Shown in pieces: positions 25,509-35,179 of a stretch of DNA of 64,000 nucleotides. The position numbers were made by a program, and so were the translations under genes. The stretch is from contig NZ_QUFI01000013.1 in the NCBI RefSeq assembly GCF_003478505.1, forward strand, positions 3,191 through 67,190, written 5' to 3'. The notes beneath the pieces were generated by a model. It searched no databases. It was not told where the DNA came from and saw only the letters and a list, made by a program, of their open reading frames with translations. This DNA is from Clostridium sp. AF27-2AA. GTDB lineage: Bacteria > Bacillota > Clostridia > Lachnospirales > Lachnospiraceae. Position 1 is the first letter of the stretch; every line of letters begins with the position of its first letter.

Positions 25509-28172
25509 TTATTTTTCGTCCCCGCTCCAGCGGTTCTTTAGCTTCATCTGCATCCGGTACAGGGTATTTAACGCGTCGATCGGCGTCATGTTGCCCAGCT
25601 CCAGATTCTTCAATTCTTCAATAATGTCATCCTCGCGCACCGTGTCGAACAGGGTGAGCTGGCTCATCTCCACATCGTCCGGCTTTGGCACCGGCTTGTG
25701 GCCTGCAGGCGCGATGCCCTCCGCGATCTCGCGGGTTCTTGCTGTCAGGTCAGAATCCACCAGCTGCTCCACCAGTTCTTTCGCGCGGTTGATGACAGAA
25801 TCCGGCACTCCGGCCAGCTTTGCTACCTGGATACCGTAGCTTTTATCCGCGCCGCCTTTTACGATCTTTCTTAAGAAAACGATATCATCCCCCTGCTCCT
25901 TCACGGCAATGCAGTAGTTTGTGACACCGTTCATCAGTCCCTCTAATTCCGTCAGCTCGTGATAGTGAGTAGCAAACAGTGTCTTTGCGCCCAGAAGGCG
26001 GGTGTTGCTGATATGCTCCACCACTGCCCAGGCAATGCTCAGTCCGTCAAAGGTGCTGGTGCCGCGGCCGATCTCATCGAGGATCAGCAGACTGTTTCTG
26101 GTGGCATTTCTGAGGATATTGGCTACCTCCGTCATCTCCACCATAAAGGTACTCTGACCGCTCGCCAGGTCATCGGATGCACCCACACGGGTAAAGATGC
26201 GGTCGCAGATGCCGATGTTGGCCTGGTCCGCCGGGACAAAACTTCCAATCTGCGCCATCAACACGATTAGAGCCGTCTGGCGCATGTAGGTGGATTTACC
26301 GGCCATGTTCGGTCCGGTGATGATGGAAATGCGGTTCTTGGAATTGTCCAGAATCGTATCGTTAGCCACGAACATATCATCCCGCATCATTTTCTCAACC
26401 ACCGGGTGACGGCCGCCCTTGATCTGGATGGTGCCCTTCTCATTGATCTGCGGCTTCACATAATTGTTGCGGGTGGCCACAGTAGACAGGGATGCAAACA
26501 CATCGATAGCCGCAATGGCGCGGGCCGTCTTCTGAATCCGCACGACCTCTGCCGCAATAGCATCGCGCACCTCACAGAACAGGTCATACTCCAGGGAAAA
26601 GAGCTTGTCTTCTGCTCCAAGAATCACATCCTCCAGGTTTTTCAGGTCATCGGTGGTGTAGCGCTCTGCGTTGGTTAAGGTCTGTTTGCGGATAAAATAC
26701 TCCGGAACCAGATCCTTAAAGGAGTTCGTCACCTCAAAGTAATAGCCAAACACCTTGTTGTATTTGACTTTCAGGTTCTTGATGCCAGTGCTGTCGCGCT
26801 CTCTCGCCTCCAGCTCAGCCAGCCAGGTCTTTCCTTCCGTCTTTGCATGACGCAGACGGTCTGCTTCCTCGTTGTAACCGTCTTTGATCATGCCGCCTTC
26901 CCGGACGGTGATGGGCGGTTCCTCGACAATGGCACGGGTAATCAGGTCATTCAGGTCTTCTAATGGATCCAGATCCTCCGCCAGTTCTTTTAAAGCGTCA
27001 GACGTAAACTCTCCTAAAAGCCGTTTGATATGCGGCACCATGGCAATGGAATTGCGGAATGCCAGCAGATCCCTCGGATTTGCCGTCTTGTAGCTGATAC
27101 GGCCGATCAGACGTTCCAGGTCGTAAACCGGATTCAGATACTCACCCAGTTCTTCCCGGCTTATGTAATTTAAATTCAGTTCTTCAATCGCATTCTGGCG
27201 CTTTAAGATTGCTTCTTTGGAAATCAGCGGCTGCTCAATCCAGGTACGAAGGAGTCTGGCACCCATGGCCGTGCGGGTTTTATCCAGCACCCACAAGAGG
27301 CTTCCGCGCTTCTGCTTCTCCCGCATGGTCTCTAAAAGTTCCAGGTTTCTTCTGGTAGAGGAATCCAGTATCATGTAGTTGCCGGTAGCGTAAGGCACAA
27401 TGGTCGTTAAATGATCCAGGGTCCTCTTCTGGGTCTCATACAGATACTGCAGCACGGCGCCTGCCGCGATCACGCCGCAGTCATAATCGCCAAGCCCCAG
27501 TCCCTCGAGGCTTCCCACCTTAAAATGCTCCCGCAGCACCTTACGGCAGCTCTCATCCTGGAAGAAGCGGGAATCCAGGGTAGACACTGTAAAATGATAC
27601 CGGTCTTTTAAGTCCTCCAGGCTAATTCCGGACATGGAAAAGGCATCGTTGCAGATGACCTCCGCCGGAGAAAATTTATTAATCTCGTCAAACAGGGCAC
27701 GGTCCGTGGAGATCTCCGTTACCAGGAAATCTCCGGTGGTGATATCTGCCACGGAAACGCCCATCCGGTCCGCCAGATAGACAATGCCCATCAGATAGTT
27801 GTTCTTGGTCTCATCCAGGGCCTGGGCGCTGGTGATGGTACCCGGGGTTACCACACGGATGACTTCACGCTTTACCAGCCCCTTTGCCAGCTTCGGATCC
27901 TCCATCTGCTCTGCGATGGCAACCTTGTATCCCTTCTGCACCAGACGGCTTAAATAGCTGTCCACAGCATGATAAGGAACGCCACACATGGGTGCGCGTT
28001 CCTCCAGTCCGCATTCCTTTCCCGTCAGGGTGATTTCCAGCTCCTTAGACGCAGTCAGCGCGTCGTCAAAGAACATCTCATAAAAGTCACCCAGTCGATA
28101 AAATAAAATACAGTCACTATATTGTTTTTTGGTCTCCATGTATTGGGCCATCATTGGTGATAATCCAGCCAC
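25509..28172 (-). CDS. mutS: DNA mismatch repair protein MutS
   Basis: The 887-residue MutS has the N-terminal mismatch-recognition domain (FYRLGDFYEMFFDDA, with the Phe-x-Glu wedge), connector, lever/clamp, and an ATPase domain (TGPNMAGKSTYMRQTA, DEIGRGTSTFDGLSIAWA, FATHYHELT). A C-terminal segment follows. It starts at GTG, with AGGAG 9 bases upstream overlapping the end of miaB. Mismatch recognition is coupled to MutL encoded next to it. Confidence 0.97.
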   Translation of the reverse strand: MAGLSPMMAQYMETKKQYSDCILFYRLGDFYEMFFDDALTASKELEITLTGKECGLEERAPMCGVPYHAVDSYLSRLVQKGYKVAIAEQMEDPKLAKGLVKREVIRVVTPGTITSAQALDETKNNYLMGIVYLADRMGVSVADITTGDFLVTEISTDRALFDEINKFSPAEVICNDAFSMSGISLEDLKDRYHFTVSTLDSRFFQDESCRKVLREHFKVGSLEGLGLGDYDCGVIAAGAVLQYLYETQKRTLDHLTTIVPYATGNYMILDSSTRRNLELLETMREKQKRGSLLWVLDKTRTAMGARLLRTWIEQPLISKEAILKRQNAIEELNLNYISREELGEYLNPVYDLERLIGRISYKTANPRDLLAFRNSIAMVPHIKRLLGEFTSDALKELAEDLDPLEDLNDLITRAIVEEPPITVREGGMIKDGYNEEADRLRHAKTEGKTWLAELEARERDSTGIKNLKVKYNKVFGYYFEVTNSFKDLVPEYFIRKQTLTNAERYTTDDLKNLEDVILGAEDKLFSLEYDLFCEVRDAIAAEVVRIQKTARAIAAIDVFASLSTVATRNNYVKPQINEKGTIQIKGGRHPVVEKMMRDDMFVANDTILDNSKNRISIITGPNMAGKSTYMRQTALIVLMAQIGSFVPADQANIGICDRIFTRVGASDDLASGQSTFMVEMTEVANILRNATRNSLLILDEIGRGTSTFDGLSIAWAVVEHISNTRLLGAKTLFATHYHELTELEGLMNGVTNYCIAVKEQGDDIVFLRKIVKGGADKSYGIQVAKLAGVPDSVINRAKELVEQLVDSDLTARTREIAEGIAPAGHKPVPKPDDVEMSQLTLFDTVREDDIIEELKNLELGNMTPIDALNTLYRMQMKLKNRWSGDEK

Positions 28173-28175
28173 GAT

Positions 28176-29708
28176 TTAATTCTCCTGTCCTTCCACTTGC
28201 TTTCCCATGTAGTAAAATCCTTTGGACTCCTCCAGCCATACATCCACGATCTTTCCAATGAGGCTCTCGTCTCCCGGGAAATGTACCACAGTGTTGTTGC
28301 TTAAGCGTCCCGTCACATAGCCTTCCTTGTGATCGTCCAGAGTCTCCACCAGGACTTTCTGAGTAGTATGAAGGTCACGTCCGCAGACCTCAGAGGAAAT
28401 CTTCTGAACTTCCTTTAGCAGGCGGTCAAAACGCTCTTTTACAACCTCTTCCGGTACCTGCTCCATGGCAGCTGCCGGGGTTCCGGTACGCTTGGAGTAG
28501 ATAAAAGTGAAGGCGCTGTCGTAGCGGACACGGCGCACCACATCCATGGTCTCCTCAAAGTCCTCCTCAGTCTCCCCCGGGAAGCCCACAATGATATCCG
28601 TAGTCAGAGCGATATCCGGAATGGCCGCGCGCAGCTTGTCCACCAGAGCCAGGTACCCTTCTTTATCGTAATGACGGTTCATCAGCTTTAAGATACGGCT
28701 GCTGCCGGACTGCAGCGGAAGATGCAGATGATTGCATACCTTCTCACAGTCCCGCATGGCCTCAATCAGATCATCCGAGAGATCCTTCGGGTGGGATGTC
28801 ATAAAGCGGATGCGTTCCAGTCCCTCAATCTTGTTGATCTCACGCAGAAGCTCTGCAAAGGTCATCGGATGCTCCAGATTCTTTCCATAGGAGTTTACAT
28901 TCTGTCCCAGCAGCATGACCTCTGCCACGCCGTCTGCCACCAGCTTTTTGATCTCAGCAACAATATCCTCCGGCTTTCTGCTGCGCTCACGGCCGCGCAC
29001 GTAGGGCACGATGCAGTAACTGCAGAAGTTGTTGCAGCCAAACATGATGTTGACACCGGACTTGAAGGAATACTTCCGGTCCACCGGGAGTTCCTCCACA
29101 ATCTTGTCGGTATCTTTCCAGATATCTACGACCATGCGGTTCCCGCTCATCATGCGGCAGCATAAAAGCTCTGCCAGTTTAAAGATATTGTGGGTTCCGA
29201 AGATCAGGTCTACGTAAGAATAACTTTTCTGGATCTTCTCGATCACAGACGGCTCCTGCATCATGCAGCCGCACAGGGAAATCATCATGCCCGGGCGTTT
29301 TTTCTTTAAGGTCTGCAGATAGCCAAGACGGCCATATACCTTCTGGTTAGCATTGTCACGCACGGTACAGGTGTTGTAAAGCACCAGGTCTGCATTCTCG
29401 GACTCTACTTCTTTTAAGCCAATCTGCTCCAGGATTCCGCAAAGCTTCTCGGAGTCGCGAGCGTTCATCTGACATCCAAATGTCGAGATATGGAACGTGC
29501 CGTATCTGCCCTCTGCCTGAAGTTCGGATAACAGAGAACCTTCGTAGCGCTCTGCGGCCTCCCCGCTGTCTACCATGCTCTCAAACTGCTGTTTCCATAA
29601 AATCTTAGCCTCTTCTATAAAATAGTACTGACGCGCGCCTTCCTCTTCCGGCGCTGCAGCACGGATCATCTCAAATTCCGGTGTTTCGTTCTGTTTGTAT
29701 GTTTTCAT
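28176..29708 (-). CDS. miaB: tRNA-2-methylthio-N6-dimethylallyladenosine synthase
   Basis: The 510-residue radical-SAM methylthiotransferase has an N-terminal UPF0004 domain with three cluster cysteines (FGCQMN, YNTCTVRDNA, SLCGCMM), the radical-SAM CNNFCSYC motif, and a C-terminal TRAM domain. About 70 extra N-terminal residues precede the conserved domain. It adds a methylthio group at C2 of i6A37 made by MiaA. GAGG precedes the ATG. It is the first gene of miaB-mutS-mutL-miaA. Confidence 0.95.
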   Translation of the reverse strand: MKTYKQNETPEFEMIRAAAPEEEGARQYYFIEEAKILWKQQFESMVDSGEAAERYEGSLLSELQAEGRYGTFHISTFGCQMNARDSEKLCGILEQIGLKEVESENADLVLYNTCTVRDNANQKVYGRLGYLQTLKKKRPGMMISLCGCMMQEPSVIEKIQKSYSYVDLIFGTHNIFKLAELLCCRMMSGNRMVVDIWKDTDKIVEELPVDRKYSFKSGVNIMFGCNNFCSYCIVPYVRGRERSRKPEDIVAEIKKLVADGVAEVMLLGQNVNSYGKNLEHPMTFAELLREINKIEGLERIRFMTSHPKDLSDDLIEAMRDCEKVCNHLHLPLQSGSSRILKLMNRHYDKEGYLALVDKLRAAIPDIALTTDIIVGFPGETEEDFEETMDVVRRVRYDSAFTFIYSKRTGTPAAAMEQVPEEVVKERFDRLLKEVQKISSEVCGRDLHTTQKVLVETLDDHKEGYVTGRLSNNTVVHFPGDESLIGKIVDVWLEESKGFYYMGKQVEGQEN

Positions 29709-29749
29709 TCTTTACCTCATTATTCACGTTATGCCGTTACAAATTAAAA

Positions 29750-29777
29750 ATTATAGCATAAAAAAACTGGAATGCAA
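29750..29777 (-). promoter_or_regulatory. promoter of miaB-mutS-mutL-miaA
   Basis: Minus-strand TTGCAT (29777-29772), a 16-base spacer and TATAAT (29755-29750), with a TGC extension before the -10. The -35 lies in the hairpin of the upstream terminator, and the spacer includes its U-tract. Confidence 0.75.
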
Positions 29778-29802
29778 AGAGCAAAACGCCCCGAATTCCA
29801 GT
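29759..29802 (-). terminator. terminator of the proB-proA-phosphatase unit
   Basis: ACTGGAAT (29766-29773) pairs with ATTCCAGT (29795-29802). On the minus strand the hairpin is followed by a run of T. It overlaps the miaB promoter. Confidence 0.75.
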
Positions 29803-29832
29803 CTTTTACCTCAGTTTTTGAGTTTTCTTTTC

Positions 29833-30513
29833 TCATCTGGTCTGTGCGGCTTTTCCTGTCTGGGACGCTTTCTTTCCCGTGCGGAAATCCACACATTCGG
29901 CCGGATCATAGTAAATCTTGTCTTCCGCCTCCAGGACTGCTTTTCCATCCTCTGCAGATACAATGTTTACCGCACAGTTTGGCGGCACCTTCCCGTGCCA
30001 GAAATCGGTTTTATCCTCATACACATTATGCAGGATTCCCCGGCAGGCACAGCCATGGCTGGCAATCAGAATAGTCTTGTCCTGCCAGTCAGGATTGTTC
30101 ACCAGATCATCCCAGAACGCTTTGGTGCGGACACAGAGCTGTTCAATGGTCTCTCCGTCCGCCGCCGTCTGGAAATGAAACGGGTCTTTGTAGAAATCCT
30201 GAAAATGCTCCGATGGAATTTCAAAGTTTGCCTTGCGACAGCCCAGTCCTTCCCAGGAGCCAAAGCTCAGTTCCTCAATTCTGGCATCCTCCAGAACCGG
30301 AATCTGCCGTCCCGCCAGTACCAGCTCCGCGGTCTGTCTGGCCCGCTTCAACGGGCTGGAAATAGCAAAATCAAAGGGAACGTCCTTTAACGCCTCTCCG
30401 GTAATCTTTGCCAGGCGGATTCCATTTTCATTTAACGGGATATCCGTCTGCCCCTGAAGACGTCCCTCCGCATTCCAGGGCGTTTCCCCATGACGAATGA
30501 TATAAAGCTTCAT
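29833..30513 (-). CDS. histidine phosphatase family protein (phosphoglycerate mutase-like)
   Basis: The 226-residue protein begins [14 protein letters not shown], the phosphohistidine RHG motif, and has the second catalytic His in ASHGCACRG and a conserved ELSFGSWEG region. The family includes cofactor-dependent phosphoglycerate mutases, alpha-ribazole phosphatases and broad sugar phosphatases; the substrate cannot be set from sequence. Its ATG overlaps the proA stop (TAATG), so it is coupled to proA. A basic Lys/Gln tail ends the protein. Confidence 0.88.
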   Translation of the reverse strand: MKLYIIRHGETPWNAEGRLQGQTDIPLNENGIRLAKITGEALKDVPFDFAISSPLKRARQTAELVLAGRQIPVLEDARIEELSFGSWEGLGCRKANFEIPSEHFQDFYKDPFHFQTAADGETIEQLCVRTKAFWDDLVNNPDWQDKTILIASHGCACRGILHNVYEDKTDFWHGKVPPNCAVNIVSAEDGKAVLEAEDKIYYDPAECVDFRTGKKASQTGKAAQTR

Positions 30514-31757
30514 TATGGTCTCACCTGCCCGTTTCCATAGATGATGTATTTGGTCGTGGTCAGTGCTTTTAAGCCCATTGGTCCTCTTGCGTGAAGCTTC
30601 TGGGTGCTGATGCCGATCTCGGCTCCAAAACCAAATTCCCCGCCATCGGTAAAACGGGTGGAAGCATTCACATAGACAGCTGCCGCGTCAATCCGGTTTA
30701 AAAACTCCTGGGCATGATCGTAATCACGGGTAATGATGGCCTCAGAATGACCGGTATTATAGCGATTGATATGACGGATGGCCTCATCCAGGGAATCCAC
30801 CAGTTTTAAGGACAGAATGTAATCCAGATATTCCGTACCCCAGTCTTCTTCTGTGGCCTCGGTAAACTCTGGCACAATGCCTCTTGCGGCTTCATCTGCC
30901 CGCACCTCCACGGACTTTTTTGCCAGGCGGGCTGCCAGCAGCGGAAGGAATTCCTCCGCAATGCTTCTATGTACCACCAGGGACTCACAGGCATTGCATA
31001 CGCCAATTCGCTGGGTTTTGGCATTTTCAATGATGTTCAGCGCCATCTCAAAATCTGCTGTTTCATCCACATAAATATGACAGTTTCCTGTCCCCGTCTC
31101 AATCACCGGCACCGTACTGTTTTGTACCACGCTGCGGATGAGCCCGGCACCGCCCCGCGGGATCAGCACATCCACAAACTCATTCAGACGCATAAATTCT
31201 GTGGTTACTGCCCGGTCAGTATCGGTGATCAGCTGCAGGGATGCTTCCGGCAGTCCTGCGCGGGAAAGCCCGGTCTGCAGCCACTTTACAATCTCCTTAT
31301 TGGACTCAATGGCATCGCTGCCGCCCTTTAGGATCACGGCATTTCCGGTTTTAAAGCAGAGTCCGAAAGCATCAGAAGTCACATTGGGACGTGCTTCATA
31401 GATCATGCCCACCACGCCAAGGGGCACGCGTTTTTCCCCGATCAGAAGACCATTGGGACGCGGCTTCATGGAAGTCACTTCTCCTACCGGGTCCGGAAGC
31501 TCTGCAACCCGCAAAAGTCCATTCGCCATGGCCTGCAGCCGGTCCGGTGTCAGCTCCAGACGGTCAATCATCCCCTGGCTCATGCCGTTTTCCGCTGCCC
31601 GGATCACATCCTCCTGATTGGCCGTCAGAATGTCTTCTTCGCCGTCCAAAAGCGCCTGGGCCGCCTGCCGCAGGCCTTCATTTTTCTCTGTAATGCCAAG
31701 ACTGTTTAAATAGGATGCCGCTTCCTTCGCGCGGGCACCGATCACTCTTAAATCCAT
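30513..31757 (-). CDS. proA: gamma-glutamyl phosphate reductase
   Basis: The 414-residue aldehyde-dehydrogenase-fold enzyme has the catalytic Cys in [12 protein letters not shown] and the family segments [33 protein letters not shown] and LIPRGGAGL. It reduces gamma-glutamyl phosphate to glutamate-5-semialdehyde for proline synthesis, after ProB encoded upstream. CAGGAGG precedes the ATG. Confidence 0.96.
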   Translation of the reverse strand: MDLRVIGARAKEAASYLNSLGITEKNEGLRQAAQALLDGEEDILTANQEDVIRAAENGMSQGMIDRLELTPDRLQAMANGLLRVAELPDPVGEVTSMKPRPNGLLIGEKRVPLGVVGMIYEARPNVTSDAFGLCFKTGNAVILKGGSDAIESNKEIVKWLQTGLSRAGLPEASLQLITDTDRAVTTEFMRLNEFVDVLIPRGGAGLIRSVVQNSTVPVIETGTGNCHIYVDETADFEMALNIIENAKTQRIGVCNACESLVVHRSIAEEFLPLLAARLAKKSVEVRADEAARGIVPEFTEATEEDWGTEYLDYILSLKLVDSLDEAIRHINRYNTGHSEAIITRDYDHAQEFLNRIDAAAVYVNASTRFTDGGEFGFGAEIGISTQKLHARGPMGLKALTTTKYIIYGNGQVRP

Positions 31758-31840
31758 GCCGTTATCCTCCTGAATCGTCTTTTTTCTTTCCTTCTATGCC
31801 ATAACCAGGCATTCACTGTATTTTCTACTGTTCTGTTATC

Positions 31841-32425
31841 TCACTCTCCGGTCAGAACAACATCCATCCACCTGTCGTGTTCCTCCGTTGGCAGCTCCGG
31901 GAATATCTGAAACGGATAACAGACCGCGACCCGCTTATGCTCCGGCTCCTCCGAGAAAAAACGGTCGTAAAAGCCGCCGCCGTATCCCATGCGTTTGCCT
32001 TCCCGGGTAAAGGCCGTTCCCGGCGTGATCACCACGGCCTGCGGGCAGTCTGCTTTCGCGCAGTATCCTGCCGGTTCCTGAATATCCTGAAAGCCCGGAA
32101 TCAAATCTTCCCGGCCACGTACCAGATAAAAATCCATCCGGTCCCCGGCTACCCGCGGCAGAGCCACCGATAAGCCCTGCTGCCACAGCGCATCCATAAG
32201 CCCAAAGGTATCTGCCTCGCCGCCAAAGGATGCGTAAAGATACACCGTGTCCGGGATGTTTTCTTCCATCCGCAGCCTGTTAAGCAGTGTTAACACCTGT
32301 TCCCGGATTTTCCGGTCCATAATGTCTTTCCTGCCAATGGATTCCGGCTTTAAAAGTTCTGCCCGCAGTGTACGGATCTGTCTGCGGATTTCTTTTTTAA
32401 GACTGAGTGTCTTTGATTCCGCCAT
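31841..32425 (-). CDS. 5-formyltetrahydrofolate cyclo-ligase
   Basis: The 194-residue protein has the family's nucleotide and folate motif near the C-terminus, PGTAFTREGKRMGYGGGFYDRFF. It recycles 5-formyl-THF to 5,10-methenyl-THF using ATP. The only good ATG is inside the end of the DUF896 gene (29-base overlap in another frame) and has no clear ribosome site, so translation is probably coupled. The unusual neighbours (proB, proA) are metabolically unrelated. Confidence 0.9.
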   Translation of the reverse strand: MAESKTLSLKKEIRRQIRTLRAELLKPESIGRKDIMDRKIREQVLTLLNRLRMEENIPDTVYLYASFGGEADTFGLMDALWQQGLSVALPRVAGDRMDFYLVRGREDLIPGFQDIQEPAGYCAKADCPQAVVITPGTAFTREGKRMGYGGGFYDRFFSEEPEHKRVAVCYPFQIFPELPTEEHDRWMDVVLTGE

Positions 32426-32624
32426 ATTTTTTGCCCAGATCGGTAATACTGCCGTCTTTCTCCTTAATGGAAATGTTGTTTAAGTGTGCCCTCATATTAT
32501 TTTTAATAGCTGCCACATATTCTTTGCGGAGTCTTGCCTGCTCTGCTTTCTCCTCTTCTGTCAGTCCAACGGACTGAGATTTGTGATAGAGGGTGTTAAT
32601 CCGGTCGATACTGCTCTGATCCAT
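32397..32624 (-). CDS. DUF896 family small protein
   Basis: The protein (75 residues from the ATG at 32624, with AAAGGAG 7 bases upstream; an ATG two codons earlier sits too close to the site) contains the DUF896 pattern IDRINTLYHKSQSVGLTEEEKAEQ and LRKEYVAAIKNNMRAHLNNI. Family members such as YnzC are small helical cytoplasmic proteins with no firm function. It lies between proB and the cyclo-ligase gene. Confidence 0.88.
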   Translation of the reverse strand: MDQSSIDRINTLYHKSQSVGLTEEEKAEQARLRKEYVAAIKNNMRAHLNNISIKEKDGSITDLGKKYGGIKDTQS

Positions 32625-32645
32625 ATTCATTCTCCTTTGCTCTTT

Positions 32646-33497
32646 TTAGATTTCATATTTCGTATTAATGTAATCCATCAAATCAAAATCCCGGTTGGGA
32701 TGCGCCAGAAACAGGGTTCCCTTCTCTTCCCCGTTTACCAGTTCGTGAATCACATTCACATCATCCGCGTTACAGATGATCATGTCGGATCCGCTGTCGG
32801 TGGCAATCCGGGCTGCTGCCAGCTTGGCCGCCATGCCTCCGGTCCCCACATCACTGCCGGAGCCGCCGCCCATACCGATAAGCTCCGGTGTGATTTCTTC
32901 CACCAGACCGATAAACCTCGCGTCCGGATTCTTATGTGGATCCTTGGAATACAGCCCGTCAATATCAGACATGAGGATCAGAAGATCCGCGCCGATGAGG
33001 GCCGCCACAATGGCAGAAAGCCGGTCGTTATCACCGAACTGGATCTCATGGGTGGAAACCGTATCGTTCTCATTGACAACCGGTACTGCCCCAAGCTGCA
33101 AAAGCTCCTCAAAGGTATTCTGGGCATTCATCCTGGAATTTTCGTTGGTCATGGTATCCTTCGTCAGAAGTACCTGCGCCGCAATATGGTTGTACTCAGA
33201 AAAGATACGCTGGTACACCATCATCAGGCGTGCCTGACCAACCGCCGCGTAAGCCTGTTTTTCTGAAATGGTCTGAGGACGTTTCTGGCCGCCCAGAGCC
33301 TGCCTTCCTGCTGCGATCGCACCGGAAGAAACCAGAACTACGTCCTTTCCTTCTCCCTTCAGATCACAGATCACGCGAATCAGTTTTTCAATCTTAAAAA
33401 GGTTCAGTTCTCCGGTCTTTTCATGGGTCAGGGAGGAAGAACCGATCTTGATGACGATCCGCTTTTTGTCTTTCAGTTTATCTCTGAAACTGTTCAT
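32646..33497 (-). CDS. proB: glutamate 5-kinase, single-domain form
   Basis: The 283-residue protein (ATG at 33497 with AAGGAG; the open frame extends ten codons further) has the amino-acid-kinase fold: VIKIGSSSLTHEKTG, VSSGAIAAG, NENDTVSTHEIQFGDND and MSDIDGLYSKDP. It phosphorylates glutamate for proline synthesis. It lacks the C-terminal PUA domain found in the usual 365-residue enzymes, with a natural stop rather than a truncation. ProA follows two genes downstream. Confidence 0.94.
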   Translation of the reverse strand: MNSFRDKLKDKKRIVIKIGSSSLTHEKTGELNLFKIEKLIRVICDLKGEGKDVVLVSSGAIAAGRQALGGQKRPQTISEKQAYAAVGQARLMMVYQRIFSEYNHIAAQVLLTKDTMTNENSRMNAQNTFEELLQLGAVPVVNENDTVSTHEIQFGDNDRLSAIVAALIGADLLILMSDIDGLYSKDPHKNPDARFIGLVEEITPELIGMGGGSGSDVGTGGMAAKLAAARIATDSGSDMIICNADDVNVIHELVNGEEKGTLFLAHPNRDFDLMDYINTKYEI

Positions 33498-33547
33498 ATT
33501 CTGCTCCTTATCGGAATGCCGCCACACGAAGCTGCATCCGCGTACTT

Positions 33548-35176
33548 TTATTTATCATTCCTGCACGGGCTGTAACGCCTTGCGATGGCCTCGGCCACCT
33601 TCACGCCATCCATGGCCGCGGAAGTAATGCCTCCCGCATAGCCGGCGCCCTCTCCGCAAGGGTAAAGTCCCCGCACCTCGCTCTCAAACTGCTCATCTCG
33701 CCAGATACGCACCGGAGAAGATGTCCGGCTCTCAATGCCTGCAAAGACGGCATCCGGACGGTCAAAGCCGTGAATCATGTGTCCGAATCCTTCCATGGCC
33801 TCAATCAGTGCCAGATTCAGCGGCTCCGGCATAATGGAACGGACATCGCCAAAGGCCCACCCGCCCCGCATCTGCGGTACCACATCCCCCAGCTTTGTAC
33901 TAATGGCATTCTTGCAAAAATCTCCGTAAAGCTGTACTGGAATCTTTCCGCCCGCAGCCCGGTACGCTGCTTCCTCCAGTTTTCGCTGGAAGGCCACACC
34001 GCTTAAAGGCCCGCTCTCCGGGAAATCCTCCGGCGTGACCGTAACGATCAGAGCGCTGTTGGCGTTCTCTCCGGCCCGGTCATGATAACTCATGCCATTT
34101 ACAGCCAGACGCCCCTCTTCTGAAGAAGCGTTCACCACATAGCCGCCCGGGCACATACAGAAGCTATACACGCCGCGTCCGCTTTTTGTCTGTCTGGTCA
34201 GCTTGTAGTTTGCTGCGCCAAGAGTGCCGGCATCCTCCCGTCCATACTGGGAAAGATTGATCATCTTCTGTGGATGCTGGATACGCAGTCCCACCGCAAA
34301 CGCCTTCTGTTCCATAGGTATCTGACGATCTAACAGCATGGAAAAGGTATCTCTCGCACTGTGTCCAATGGCCAGCACCACCACACTGCTTTTGATTTCT
34401 TCTTCCAACGGATTGCCTGTCTGCGGGTCTGCAAACGAAACTTTTACACCGCATACCCGGCTGCCCTCTGTCAGAAGATCTGTCACCTGAGTATCAAACC
34501 GCACGTTTCCGCCAAGACGATTGATTTCCTCCCGCATATGTTTTACCACCTCAGCCAGTACATCCGTGCCGATATGAGGTTTGTGATCATATAAGATAGA
34601 AGGATCCGCGCCAAACTCCATAAAAAGCTCCAGGACCAGCTTTCCGCGCCCCACGGGGTCCTTCACCAGGGTATTCAGCTTTCCATCAGAAAATGTGCCC
34701 GCTCCGCCCTCGCCAAACTGTACATTGGTCTGGACATCCAGCGGACCGCCCTGCCAGAAGGCATTTACCTTTTTCTGACGTTCCTCCACAGAACTTCCCC
34801 GCTCTAAAAGAATGGGCCGATAGCCGTGCCGCGCCAGCATCAGTCCGCAAAACAGTCCCGCCGGGCCGGTTCCAATGATGACCGGGCGTTCCCCCATACG
34901 CTCCTCTCCCGCTTCCGGGAACTGATAGCGCGTTTCCTTACAGAGATTTACCTGGGGACTTTTCACTTTATGTAAAATTTCAGCTTCTTTTTTCACCGAA
35001 ACATCAATGGTATAGCTGTAAAAAAGCTCCGGTTTCTTTCTTGCATCCAGAGAACGTTTCCGAATGTAAAGCTCTTTTATTTCTTCCGGCGAAACCCGCA
35101 AAAGCTTTGCCGCCTTTTTCGTAAGTGCCTCCGGCGTGTGATCTGCCGGAAGCTTGATCTGTGTTAATCGTATCAT
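33548..35176 (-). CDS. uncharacterized FAD-dependent dehydrogenase (COG2509 type)
   Basis: The 542-residue protein has an N-terminal domain (about 1-90) and then a Rossmann FAD-binding region (PVIIGTGPAGLFCGLMLARHGYRPILLERG). It also has FGEGGAGTFSDGKLNT, AIGHSARDTF and a C-terminal PCGEGAGYAGGITSAAMDGVKVAEAIA FAD segment. This layout marks a conserved group of oxidoreductases with no assigned substrate. It starts three bases after the next FAD gene ends, so the two are in one unit. GGGAG precedes the ATG. Confidence 0.85.
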   Translation of the reverse strand: MIRLTQIKLPADHTPEALTKKAAKLLRVSPEEIKELYIRKRSLDARKKPELFYSYTIDVSVKKEAEILHKVKSPQVNLCKETRYQFPEAGEERMGERPVIIGTGPAGLFCGLMLARHGYRPILLERGSSVEERQKKVNAFWQGGPLDVQTNVQFGEGGAGTFSDGKLNTLVKDPVGRGKLVLELFMEFGADPSILYDHKPHIGTDVLAEVVKHMREEINRLGGNVRFDTQVTDLLTEGSRVCGVKVSFADPQTGNPLEEEIKSSVVVLAIGHSARDTFSMLLDRQIPMEQKAFAVGLRIQHPQKMINLSQYGREDAGTLGAANYKLTRQTKSGRGVYSFCMCPGGYVVNASSEEGRLAVNGMSYHDRAGENANSALIVTVTPEDFPESGPLSGVAFQRKLEEAAYRAAGGKIPVQLYGDFCKNAISTKLGDVVPQMRGGWAFGDVRSIMPEPLNLALIEAMEGFGHMIHGFDRPDAVFAGIESRTSSPVRIWRDEQFESEVRGLYPCGEGAGYAGGITSAAMDGVKVAEAIARRYSPCRNDK

Positions 35177-35179
35177 AAT

